Positions 35,524-46,057 of a stretch of DNA of 64,000 bases are shown one piece after another. Below the pieces are notes generated by a model. That model ran no database searches. It had not been told where the DNA came from and worked only from the letters and a program-made list of their open reading frames with translations. Each line of letters begins with the position of its first letter. Within the stretch, counting starts at the first letter, position 1. The DNA comes from Stachybotrys elegans (Eukaryota > Ascomycota > Sordariomycetes > Hypocreales > Stachybotryaceae): assembly GCA_020746835.1 (NCBI GenBank), contig JAGPNK010000001.1, positions 5,208,001 through 5,272,000 of the forward strand, read 5' to 3'. A program made the position numbers and the translations under genes.

Positions 35524-37029
35524 ATGGCACCATCCGCTATTGCCCCCGAAGCTACGGCCTCTACGGCCACCAAGGCCAACAATGTGAACCCCCACTGCAG
35601 CATGCTCCGCGTGAGCGGCACCAAGATTGTCGACGCCCAGGGCAAGCAGGTGGTGCTCAAGGGCGCGGGCCTGGGCGGCATGCTCAACATGGAGAACTTC
35701 ATCACGGGCTACTCGGGCCACGAGCACGAGCACCGCGAGGCGCTCGCCAAGGTGCTGGGCCAGGAAAAGGCCGACTTCTTCTTCTCGCGGCTGCTGCACC
35801 ACTTCTTCACCGAGGCCGACGCGGCCCTCTTTGCCTCGCTCGGCTTCAACTGCCTGCGCATCCCCTTCAACTACCGCCACTTCATGGACGACAACGAGCC
35901 CGGCGTCATTAAGCAGTCGGGCTTCGACCTGCTGGACCGCCTCGTGGACATTTGCGGCAAGTACAACATCTACGTGGTGCTGGACCTGCACGCCGTGCCC
36001 GGCGGCCAGAACCAGGACTGGCACAGCGACTCGGGCATCAGCAAGGCGCTCTTCTGGGAGTTCCGCGACTTCCAGGACCGCGCCATCCAGCTGTGGGAGG
36101 CGCTGGCCAAGCACTACGCGGGCAACCCCGTCATCGCGGGCTACAACCCGCTCAACGAGCCGGCGGACCCCAAGCACACGCGGCTGCTGGCGTGGTATGA
36201 GCGGGCCGAGAAGACGATCCGGGCCATCGACCCGGAGCACATGCTGTTCCTGGACGGCAACACGTACGCCATGGACTTCTCGGCGTTCCCCGTGGACAAG
36301 CCCCTGCCCAACTCGGTGTACAGCTGCCACGACTACAGCATGATGGGCTTCCCCGTGCCGGAGCAGTACGAGGGCACCGACGAGCAAAAGGCCAAGCTGC
36401 GGGCGAGCTTCAAGCGCAAGGTCGAGTACATGCAGCAGGCCAAGGTGCCCATCTGGAACGGCGAATGGGGCCCCGTGTACCAGGACGAGCGGCGCGACCC
36501 GGACGCGGCGGCGACCAACAAGAAGCGGTTCGCGCTGCTGCAGGAGCAGCTCAAGATCTACCGCGAGTTCGACGACGTGTCGTGGAGCATCTGGCTGTAC
36601 AAGGACATTGGCTACCAGGGCATGGTGTACGTGGACCCGGAGAGCCCCTACATGAGGCTGATCCAGCCGTTTGTGGACAAGAAGCAGCGCCTGGGCCTCG
36701 ACTTCTGGGGCGTGGCGGACAAGAGCGCCATCGACGACGCCGTCTACACGCCCTTCCTCGCCAAGCTCAAGGCTGAGGTGCCCGAGCACCTGCAGAAGAA
36801 AAAGTACCCCAAGATCTGGACCTTTGACCGCCAGGTCGAGCGCGTCGTCCGCGAGGTGCTGCTGAGCGAGTACCACGGCTGGGAGATGGCCGAGCTGTTC
36901 CGCGGCAAGACCGAGGAGGAGCTCGAGGCGCTGGCGGCGAGCTTTGCGCTGGAGAACTGCCGCACGAGGGATACCCTGAATGAGCATCTGAGGGAGGATG
37001 CCGAGATTTTGAGGGAGAAGACGGCATGA
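35524..37029 (+). CDS. Intracellular GH5 glycoside hydrolase
   Basis: A single exon, 501 residues. The GH5 fold is shown by GLGGMLNMENFI at the first strand, then FNCLRIPFNYRHF, VVLDLHAVPGGQN, GYNPLNEPADP with the acid/base Glu near residue 212, and IWNGEWGPV with the nucleophile Glu near residue 314. The HDYS motif (VYSCHDYSMMGF) and WSIWLYKDIG complete the active site. GH5 enzymes are retaining beta-glycosidases. There is no signal peptide (MAPSAIAPEATAS), so it should act inside the cell, unlike secreted exo-1,3-glucanases. Substrate is uncertain: beta-glucan oligomers or glycolipids are both possible. Third positions are almost all G or C, stronger than in its neighbours, which suggests high expression. 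Confidence 0.9.
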   Translation: MAPSAIAPEATASTATKANNVNPHCSMLRVSGTKIVDAQGKQVVLKGAGLGGMLNMENFITGYSGHEHEHREALAKVLGQEKADFFFSRLLHHFFTEADAALFASLGFNCLRIPFNYRHFMDDNEPGVIKQSGFDLLDRLVDICGKYNIYVVLDLHAVPGGQNQDWHSDSGISKALFWEFRDFQDRAIQLWEALAKHYAGNPVIAGYNPLNEPADPKHTRLLAWYERAEKTIRAIDPEHMLFLDGNTYAMDFSAFPVDKPLPNSVYSCHDYSMMGFPVPEQYEGTDEQKAKLRASFKRKVEYMQQAKVPIWNGEWGPVYQDERRDPDAAATNKKRFALLQEQLKIYREFDDVSWSIWLYKDIGYQGMVYVDPESPYMRLIQPFVDKKQRLGLDFWGVADKSAIDDAVYTPFLAKLKAEVPEHLQKKKYPKIWTFDRQVERVVREVLLSEYHGWEMAELFRGKTEEELEALAASFALENCRTRDTLNEHLREDAEILREKTA

Positions 37030-37404
37030 GGGGGAAAGAGGGCGTTTTTATATTGTATGATGGGTTTGGGATAGACATGGATGATACAACGAATACCATA
37101 TAAGCTTGATACGCAATGCGTCGTCCGTTGATGTGGTGTCATTTTGTTCTATTGTCGCATGACATATCCTCCTCATATGTTGCCCATATACCCCCAATAA
37201 ACATAGACATCGCATCTATAAACTCCATACCCCTATACCGTCCCAGAGAATCCTGTATTACCACCACAAACGCCAACCATGAGAGCCCTCTCATATACCA
37301 ATACCTACCATGCCAACCCAGAAGCAAAATAGTTTCCCCCCCCAGCCGCTTCCCAACCGCAATATTTTGACACATTTACCATCGCCTCACGCGCGCGCCA
37401 GAGA
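37030..37404. other. Convergent 3' region
   Basis: The 3' flanks of two convergent genes; AT- and CCA-rich. Nothing else seen. Confidence 0.5.
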
Positions 37405-38509
37405 TCAAGGCGGCCCTGACCACTCCCTGACCTCATTGTCCCACCCAATCTGGGGCCAGCCCTTGGGCAGCGTCGCAAACTTGGGCAGAGTGTACTGGTT
37501 GGCGCACTTGTCCTTTTCGCACTTCATGTCGCACATGCCGTAGGTGCGGCAGTAGCAGTCGCCGGCATTGGGGCAGTGGACGGATTCCTTGCCGAAAACC
37601 ACTGCGCAGTCAAAGCGTCAGTCCCAAGTACGGACCACAAAACCATGTTGATAGTGGGGGCGGGGGGTTAGCTTACCGTGCCATGAGTATTCGAGCACGC
37701 GGCCGCTCAGGTCGTCGCCCAGCTTCGTCGTCATCAGCCAGTCGCGGTAGCGGACATAGTCCTCCCTGGGCCTCCTCCGAATCGTCTCCCTGCGCACGGC
37801 GAACTGCGAGCAGCACGTGACGCCGATGACGTCGGGGACGTCGAGGTCCGGGAAGAGCTCCTCGTAGGCGGCCTTGTAGACGTGCTTGGCGTGGACGGGC
37901 TCGCCCTCGACGGGGGGCGACTGGTCGAGCTTGGGCTTGATCTCGGCGGGGCAGCCCAGCACCCAGACGCAGCGCAGGTTGATGTAGCCCTCCTCCTTGA
38001 GGGCGTCGATGCGGAAGCGCTGGAGGAGCGGCAGGGCGTCGTAGTCGGGGTTGTCGTTGTGCCATTGGAAGCGCTCGGCGTGGTGGAAGATGACGTTGCC
38101 GGGGAGCGAGTCGTAGCGGTCGATGATGTATCTGCAAAGCACAAGGTCAGTCACACTGCTTAGATAAGGAGAGAAGCAAGGGAACCAACGTGAGGAAGAC
38201 CATGGCCTCCCGGCCCTTATTCACCGGCACCGTCAGCTCGGCGTGCGGATCGTCGACGACGTAAATGTTCTTGTTCCAGTCCGTGAGGTAGTCGTCCAGC
38301 CAGGTGATGTTCTCCTTCTTCATCGTCGCCACAACCATCTCGACATCCCTGTCGCCGAGCTTGAGCGCGGGTTTGGCGATGGCGGCATGCTGGCGGCGGT
38401 TCGCGTACTCGAGGGTCTCGCTGCCGGCGCGGAGATAGAAGACGAAGACGAGGAGGAGCGTGACGGCAATGGCCACATGGACCGTCTGGCGACGAGCACG
38501 CCAGTTCAT
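37405..38509 (-). CDS. DUF3431 type-II membrane protein
   Basis: Three exons (38509-38190, 38131-37677, 37601-37405) give 323 residues with consistent phases. The first donor is GTTGGT, a rarer form. An N-terminal membrane anchor follows a short basic cytosolic tail (TVHVAIAVTLLLVFVFYLRA). The luminal domain has the DUF3431 features: VVATMKKENITWLDDYL, then IYVVDDP, SLPGNVIFHHAERFQWHNDN, and WVLGCPAEIKP followed by TCCSQFAVRRETI. The C-terminal exon is cysteine-rich (CPNAGDCYCRTYGMC). DUF3431 proteins look like Golgi glycosyltransferase-type enzymes by topology, but their activity is not established. The gene converges on the GH5 gene. Confidence 0.85.
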
Positions 38510-40085
38510 GGCGAGGACATGGAAGTAAATGCGGGAGGCAGACGTCGGGAAGGAGCGGCAGCCGGGGATGTAATAGAGCGAGTGAGAGAGGAAGAGAGGG
38601 GGTAAATCTTTCCTCCCTGCGGCGCTGTCAGGGGAATTTCCCGCCTGTCGTGTCTCTGGAGGGTCCGGATTTCGAGATATTCAGGGCGCAGCTTGAGGAA
38701 TGCGACGTAATCGTGCCAAGCGCGGGCGAGGGTGGGTGCTGCTATTTTTTGGAGGGAGCTATAGTGGGGCAAGGGGAGGACCAAAACGCAGTGCAGCGCA
38801 GCACTTCTCTCGTGCATATGGAGGAAGTTGTGTATATGTAGTAAGGAAAGATATATCGGACAGGACTGGAGGGAAAGGCTTCTTATGACCGTCTACCAAA
38901 CTCTACTCTAGGGTGTCCATGTCTCTGTGATCAAGCTTTCTGGACAAAGTTGCGGCGGCAGCATCCGCAGCTACTTTCTCATCTATTTGTTTCAATTATT
39001 CTTCTCCTTCTGTTCATTGTGGGGGAAGTGATAGAGGCAGCCACACATTATTGCCATTGGTCCCTCGATCCAATATTCTCCCTGTACGGGCTAATTTATA
39101 TTCAGGAGCCAATTACCCAGCATCAAGCCGTGTCCAATGTCACCGTCGAGTCTCTCGCTGACCGCCTATCCCCCTGAAACATGCCGCTACGATGGTTCCC
39201 TCGAGCACGGGTATCGAAATCAAGGACCCTCTCGTAAATCTCGTAAATCAAGGTTCGAAAATTCGATCGGCAACGCTAATCATGGGCGACGACGGAACTT
39301 TGCCGGCTGCATAGCGCCTTATTAACCCTGTCTGGCAGGATAAACGACTTACGTGTGTACATGCTGTCTGCATCAATCTTCAACACATGGCAGCGAGACA
39401 CTACTGCATACAGTCTTGCCAATGTACAGGTCTCGGATAGACCCTGGACACGAAGGAGGTTTAGGATGAAGCTTTTGGACCATGTTCTCGACCAACAACG
39501 GGCGCCGAGGATAGCTCAGTGCTTTGAAAGGAACCACACACACAAGGTATCGAGCCCTACCCATCATCCCATATCTCCGTCCGTAGCCCACGATATCCAT
39601 CCCCAAGGCTGACCCGCCCGAACTGCTTAAATGGACGGGCCAAACAGCCTCCTAGTCCTCGAAAGTGCCGCAATCAACTCACCTTCAGAGCCATCTCTCA
39701 CCTAAAAGGCGATAGTCATCTCGGGCAACCAGGCCGGACAGAAGCCGTCCCCAACCTAGCGGGCCTTAGGTATCGTCTATCAGTAATTAACTGTTAGCGG
39801 ATAGGAAGCCCAGGATTTTGGCAGATCCCTCGTGTTTAAATGAGCGCCCCAGGAGCCGCGCCCGGCGGCTCTCGCATATAGACGGATGAATGCTTTTGTG
39901 AATACCTTCCCTTTTTTCCTGGTGTGCCTGACCACTCTTGTGGCAAGCCTCGCGGTGTGACTCACAGTAGGCCACTGTCTTTCCGTACAGTCGACTGCTA
40001 AGCCATCGTACGGGAGTCTGGTCAATTGGTCCCTCTTTTGCCCTCGACAGATCCTCTCTTCTGCTCGTGATTCCCTTCTCCCGTC
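38510..40085. other. 1.6-kb intergenic region
   Basis: This lies between divergent genes. It has a weak tRNA-like stretch around 39505-39560 (see rejected items), repeated CTCGTAAAT at about 39231-39250, and short ORFs without motifs. No gene. Confidence 0.5.
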
Positions 40086-41199
40086 ATGCTTACCGTCGTG
40101 GCCATGGCGGCTTTGCCGCTTATGCTGGTACCGGCTTGCGGCAAGGTCGTGGCCAAAGGGGACGACTCCATTCCCATGCACAAGCGATTCACATACACGC
40201 GCGGTATCGATGACTTCACCTATCTGGGCATGTTGTCCAGGCGCGATGAATGCTCTGATGCTTTTGGACCGGATGCTGCCAACTCCAATTGCGCCCCCGA
40301 CTTAACGCTTTGCTGTAAGAAGCTGCTCCAAGACCACGGAATGCTCATGACATGACATGTCATGACTGACGACATGTGTAGGCACTCGCCGCGCTCAAGC
40401 GTTCCCCTCGTGCCAGCAGCTGCTCGGGAAGGGCTGGTGCTGTGTGGGAGAGTAAGTTGCCCTTTGCTTGCTTGGCCCTTCTCATGTTAATTGACGATGC
40501 AGCGGGGACGATGAAAACTGCTATGTCGACCAGGTATCAGTCTGCGGAGAGCGGGGTGCTGTCGCGTGCACCAATCTGGCAGAAGGTGTCGAGGAGGCCT
40601 GCTGTCCGAGACTGACCTCGTGCGAACCATCCCTTGCAGGCAGCCCAGGGCTCGTCCGTTGCAATATCAACCGTGGGGATCTCCTCATCGCCCACTCTGC
40701 ATCCGTTGCCGCAACCCAATCTTCTACACGGGAGACCACATCAGCCGCGGCGACATTCACCGAGACGATATCCACGATGTCGGAAACAAGCACGTCGGAA
40801 GCCACGTCGGACGCAAGAATATCAGCCACCGGTGAGGAGTCAAACACACACAGCCACAGCAGCAGTGCTGTATCTGGAGGCACGATAGCGGGTGGAGTGA
40901 TTGGCGGCATCGCTGGTCTTGCGCTGCTCGCTGGCTTGGCCTGGTACTTGATGCGCCGGAAGCCGTACGATGCGGCTCCCACACAGGAGACCCAGGATGC
41001 GCTGCCCGCTGCCTCTGAATATTCCCCAAATCAGCAACATCTATATCAGCAGGATGCGTACCCTCAGCAAGGGCAGACAATGCCGTACCAGGGGGGTTAC
41101 TACCTCCCACCCCCAAGCGAGCTAGCAGTTTTGGAGCTGCATGAATTGAGCGCAAACGAGAACCCGACCGGTGTGCCGAGTTCCCACAAGTATCGATGA
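40086..41199 (+). CDS. Cysteine-rich single-pass membrane protein
   Basis: Three exons (40086-40314, 40382-40451, 40503-41199) give 331 residues. A signal peptide is likely (VVAMAALPLMLVPACG). The ectodomain, residues about 50-150, is cysteine-rich (CAPDLTLC, the GKGWCCVGE block, SVCGERGAVACTN, EEACCPRLTSC). A Ser/Thr-rich stalk follows (ETTSAAATFTETIST). One membrane segment (GTIAGGVIGGIAGLALLAGL) ends with a YLMRRK stop-transfer. The cytosolic tail is Gln/Pro/Tyr-rich. Similar predicted surface proteins are widespread in Sordariomycetes, but no function is known. Architecture resembles wall-stress sensors without a WSC domain. The 26 bases before the first acceptor contain a 14-bp palindrome. 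Confidence 0.8.
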
Positions 41200-44100
41200 T
41201 GATGAGGGCATACGTTGGTTTCGAAGAGAGGAGCTCCACGTCAGACCATAATACCCCGGGAAACAACTGCTGCAAGATGCTCTGTATAGTTGTAGAGCGG
41301 AGCATAGTAATGCAGTCATGTATGAATCCTGCATGACAGTATTCTTTCTATAGTTTGCTGGGCGAGTTCCGTGGGAGTGGAACCACGTTATGGCTATCGT
41401 CATGGCCAAGACTATGTCTAGCCTTGTGACCAAAGCTGACGATACTAAATAGAGGCGGTGGAATCGAAAGTAATGCCCTCTTATGGGCTGAACGATCGTC
41501 GATGAACTGTGAATGGAGGCCAAGAGGTCAGGAAATTGGCCTCGAAGGTTGTATCCCGAAATGGGTTCGCACGCACATAGCCTTGCAAGGCAATGCTTCT
41601 CCATAGGCTGTAGCGATACTCCACACTGCACGAAGAGGCTGACCTTAGTTCCTTGACTAGCTGGCAGGATTTTCATCCCACTCTCAGCGCAAAGACTTGA
41701 GCCTCCAGATATCGGGCCATGGGCAAGATCAAGGGTCGCCTGAGCAAGCCCTTTCAAGCTCCAGACAGTTTGTATTGCATAAAGACCAAGAGAAGTCCCA
41801 TCGCTTGTAGGAGCACAAACGAGAACGAGATGCTTGGCGGAAGGAGTTGCAGGGGGTTGTGGCTTCTTCAACCCCACAACGCTGCATGCCAACAGGAATA
41901 TGCAGTCAGAAATAGGGCTATATTGGGCCCTGGCAGCCCAAGAAGTCTCCTGGAGCGAAGGCCGTCTATTTCTGGATTCATGAGGCTCAAGGACCAGAAG
42001 CTCCTCGGCGGGAGGAAGGAAAAGTCTTCCTTCGCAAGCGAGGAGCCGGCCAGCGGAACGTAGGTCAGACTTGGCATTCCCCGGATCAGCTTATGGTCAC
42101 CTCCCTAATGTCCCTGAGCACTATGCAGGAGAGCTGAGAGATGTTACAAGTCGGCCGCGCCGGCATTGGATCCTGGATAAGCACCTTGAAAAGGGAAATG
42201 TGCTGCGATTGCACGTCGAGCAACGTTGTCGAGTGCGGATCAGGGTGAACGGGTCAAGAAGACCCATTGGAACAGGTGGTTTCATGTTATTCGCTGGCAA
42301 GTTCGATTAACGATGAGCTTAGCAGCCCGATCCGGGAGGGGGGCGGGGAAGAGGTGGCGGCATGTCGCTGAATGGAGGGCGGATAAAGTGGTGTTTGAGA
42401 TTCTGCACAAGATCTGCACCAGGCACGCAGCACAATATCATGACGGACAGCATTTTCTCGGTTGTGAATGCATGGTGCTTGTTGTCTCCCCCTTCCAACT
42501 TCCAACTGCCGAGCCTCTGAGGGCCGAGGCGTCCACAACCAATCACTTATTGCCGATGAGCCAGCTTGTTTGGACCAAAAACCGTTTCGTGAATGAAACG
42601 GGGCCACGGTCAGTGGCAGCGCTTCCCCTGAGACACAGAAGCCCCGTGGGTGGCAAAATGAAACCCACACGGCCACCACGCAACACGCCACTCAGCCGCT
42701 ACCAAGGCCGAGGGCTGACAGGCGAAAAATGCGGGAGGATTTCAATGCCGCAAGTGGGCAGCTGCTGATTCGAGGCACAAGCCTGACAACCCACCCTCCA
42801 TAAGCGCTGCGACGTGGCCCCAGTGAGGGAAGGGAGCGAATCGGGGCAGCAATTTCGGAGGCAGGCGAGCAGGGAGGACAAGGGGAACAAGGTGGAGAGG
42901 GTCCGTTCCATAACTTCGATTCCACTTGAAGGTTTGTGCTGATGAGACGGACCTGACCTCTGGTTCAGCCGGTGCCTGTAACCTGGTGAAGATGGGGGAG
43001 AAAAGGCAAATTCACCTTGACTTGGGCATATCGACAACGACTGGTCACCGAGCAGCGCAGCGGCTTCCTCCTCCTCTTCTTCGACTTTGCCTTCTTCAGG
43101 CCTCACAAAAGGGGACGGAGAATACGGGAGGCAGCCCATGACCTCCCCGTATTTCATCTCTAACGCAACGAGTCAATTCCCCCTTAGCCCCTGCAGCGAC
43201 CCCTGTTACGGGAAAGCTTGCCCTGGCATGGATTAGTCTCTAGCGCGTGAACAGAGACAGGACTAACCGTAGCTTAACCAAAGCTAGCCAAAGCTTGGCC
43301 TGAAGAGCAAAATTGCTCAACGAGGACATGATCAGCCTCTGTCGTGTCGCATAGACAGGGACACCACAGCACAGCGCAGCGAGGAGAGAGAACAGAGCTG
43401 GGAGGTCAGACAAGTACTTCAGCTGTCAGAATGCGTGCACGGCGCCCACGTCGTGCAGGAGAGTAGGATGTATAGACTGGTGGTCGGTTGGACGTACAGG
43501 CGAAGAAAATTCAGGTCCCGTCCAAGGGGAGGGAAGTACGTAAGAGGCCGCAGTGCAGTGCCTGGCCCGGGTGTTCTAAAAATGACCTTTGTTAGTAGGT
43601 TCCTACTTGCTAGTGGGATGACCCCAGTTAGATTGGACCAGGTACATCAGCGGAACCTTGCAGCCGCCCTCTCTGGTGCTGACATGCTGGGCTCTTCCCC
43701 CACCGCGCGTCCCCGACCCTTGTACCGTTTTGTACCTTTTCCGTACCGGTAGTTTGTCCGTGGCCTGAGTAGTACGTACCTCTGACCCTGTCACACCATC
43801 TCGGTTGACCTTGCAGGCACTGCACCTCGATTGGCCCTTTCATTGGCCTGCAGCACTAAGCAGTGAGCAGCTCACCTTTTATTATTTTTCTCTTGCTGCA
43901 GGTGCTCCTTCTTTTATTCTTCCTTCCTTCCCCAGATGTTAAAGCTCCCTCCCTTCCCACCGGAATCGTCTCTCTTTTGAAGCATATTCCTTATCCTTTC
44001 TTTCTTTGCTTTCCTTTCCCTCACATCCATTATACCTGGTCTCATCCCATCTCTCTCTCTCTCTCTCATCGGTGCTGTGCCCGGTGATTGCAGCTTCGTT

Positions 44101-44241
44101 TTCCTGCTCGTATACCTTCATCACTGTCTTCCTAGCAATCGATCCACCCCAACTCCGTACTCTCTTTATTGATACTCGACCTCTTCCTACGACAAGCAGA
44201 ATTATCAAGACATCCCATAATCAACCCACCAATCACTCACA
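41200..44241. other. 3-kb region without a supported gene
   Basis: This is the longest gap. A 256-codon minus-strand frame (41122-41892) starts at TTG and overlaps the preceding gene; I treat it as doubtful. The sequence 43860-44241 is pyrimidine-rich with a CT run at 44051-44067, a typical fungal core promoter and leader for the bestrophin gene. The rest shows no motifs. Confidence 0.5.
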
Positions 44242-45690
44242 ATGGCCGACGGTGGCTTTGCCTCGGGAGGCGAGATGCGCAAGGAGCATTCGCCTCCCTC
44301 CCCCTCCAAGCTCCATACAGCTATCGAGGAGACCAGACTCGGCAGCATGGAGGTTCCTCTTGAGAACGTTCGCTCGCCTGCTTCTCCTGGCATTCCTGTC
44401 ACTCCCCATGGCTTCAGCCGTCGTGGTTCTCTCGACCTCGACGACTACTTCACCGGTCCCCGCGACATGGCCAAGCACTCCAAGTGGCCTTTCTTCATGC
44501 AGATGCACGGCAGCATCATCCCCAAGATGATCATGCCTCTGCTCTTCGTCGCCGCCTGGAGTACTGTCATCACCTATATCCACATGGAAGTCCACCCTAT
44601 TGGCGTTAACTCCGTCCTTCTTACCATCACTGGTTTCGTCATCTCCCTTGGTCTGTCCTTCCGAAGCTCGACTGCTTACGAGCGATATGCCGAGGGCCGT
44701 CGATACTGGGCTACTCTCATCCTCACTTGCCAGAACCTAGGTCGCGTGTTTTGGATTCATGCTCGCGATGCCAATACCGATGACCCTCGCCTGAGCATGC
44801 TCAAGAAAATCTCATCCATGAATCTCCTCGTGGCTTTCGCTATTTCTCTCAAGCACAGACTTCGATTCGAGCCCTACACGGCCTACCCCGACATGCAACA
44901 CCTTGTCGGCCATCTCAACACCTTCGCGCGCGCCGCTACCACCCCGGATGCCAAGGAGCGAATCTCGCGCAAGAAGACTTTCTTCAAGGAGGTTGGAGAG
45001 TACCTGGGTGTCTCCTTCGCTGCAAGCAACCCTCGCAAGGCTCTCAAGCAGGCTCAGAGCCCTCTCGGCAACATGCCCCTCGAGATTCTCAACCACCTGG
45101 CCATTACTATCGATGAGATGATCGTGAATAAGCAGCTGGAGATTCCCATGCAGCAGACACTGGCCTACAACAACCTTGCCATGCTCAACGACGTCCTCAC
45201 TGGTTGCGACCGTGTTCTCAACACCCCTCTCCCCATCGCCTACAGCATCGCCATCTCCCAAATCACCTGGGTCTACGTCATTCTTCTCCCCTTCCAACTG
45301 GTTCTGCTCCTTAATTGGATTGCCATCCCAGCTACCGTAGGTGCTGCCTTTATTATCCTTGGCCTCCTCCTCATTGGCCGTGAGATTGAGAACCCTTTCG
45401 GCACCGACGTCAACGATCTTCCTCTCGAGACCTACTGCGATCAGATTGCTGCCGACATGGACATCACTGCCGCCTATGAGAAGCGCAACCCTGCCGCTTT
45501 CTTCATGGATTCCAACAACATGCCCCTGTACCCCGTCAGCTCGGCACCTCTCAATGTCTGGATGGGACGCAGCGAGGAGAGGCTGCGTGATGCCATCAAG
45601 TCCAAGCCCAAGATCACCTTCCAATGGCGCCAGACTAAGGATAATGGTGGAAGCCATGAGAAGGTGCACGTGGGCGACGACCAGGTCTAA
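44242..45690 (+). CDS. Bestrophin-family anion channel (UPF0187)
   Basis: A single exon, 482 residues. An N-terminal disordered Ser/Pro region of about 85 residues precedes the channel domain. Membrane helices include MIMPLLFVAAWSTVITYIHM and NSVLLTITGFVISLGLSF. The family motif FRSSTAYERYAEGRRYW is intact. The C-terminal half contains NDVLTGCDRVLNTPLPIAY, helices around TWVYVILLPFQLVLLL and the diagnostic EIENPFGTDVNDLPLETYC segment, equivalent to the bestrophin Ca-clasp region. Bestrophins are pentameric chloride/bicarbonate channels. Fungal members are little studied and may sit in plasma or organelle membranes. Codon use is strongly biased to C-ending codons and the leader is pyrimidine-rich, both suggesting good expression. 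Confidence 0.92.
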   Translation: MADGGFASGGEMRKEHSPPSPSKLHTAIEETRLGSMEVPLENVRSPASPGIPVTPHGFSRRGSLDLDDYFTGPRDMAKHSKWPFFMQMHGSIIPKMIMPLLFVAAWSTVITYIHMEVHPIGVNSVLLTITGFVISLGLSFRSSTAYERYAEGRRYWATLILTCQNLGRVFWIHARDANTDDPRLSMLKKISSMNLLVAFAISLKHRLRFEPYTAYPDMQHLVGHLNTFARAATTPDAKERISRKKTFFKEVGEYLGVSFAASNPRKALKQAQSPLGNMPLEILNHLAITIDEMIVNKQLEIPMQQTLAYNNLAMLNDVLTGCDRVLNTPLPIAYSIAISQITWVYVILLPFQLVLLLNWIAIPATVGAAFIILGLLLIGREIENPFGTDVNDLPLETYCDQIAADMDITAAYEKRNPAAFFMDSNNMPLYPVSSAPLNVWMGRSEERLRDAIKSKPKITFQWRQTKDNGGSHEKVHVGDDQV

Positions 45691-46057
45691 GGAGAGACCA
45701 GTCATCGGGAAAGGAGGGAACAAGGAAAAGAGGACCAAGTCCTCTGGCGTTACAAAATTGACATCCCTCGACATGGATTTCGGACGATTACAGCATTACA
45801 CATAGCATTTGTCAGGCTTGACGCGTGAGGCAACATTCGTTGCATGGAAAACATTGTAAAAACATTTGGCTAATATACCGGTATCATTTACTTTTCTAAA
45901 CCATATCAACTTATGCAAACGCTCCGTCTATATCCGTGCCGTCATTGCTGTAAAAATAATGTAGAATGGTAGAGGTGGTGCAGTCTTTACATGGCAGACA
46001 CTTGCATTCATTGGTCATGAGGGCCTGTCCATTAGGATTCAGCATCATTCGGGTGTT
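45691..46057. other. Convergent 3' region
   Basis: AT-rich 3' flanks of two convergent genes. No other features. Confidence 0.5.

Noticed and set aside
35515..36987. A 490-codon minus-strand ORF
   Set aside because: It is an exact shadow of the GH5 gene, caused by its extreme GC third-position bias; its residues are Val/Leu/Arg/His-rich and motif-free.
39505..39560. tRNA-like stretch with ATAGCTCAGT and GTATCGAGCCC
   Set aside because: The A- and B-box-like words are only about 35 bases apart, no acceptor stem closes, and no anticodon arm can be drawn.
44812..45774. A 320-codon minus-strand ORF
   Set aside because: Antisense shadow of the bestrophin gene.
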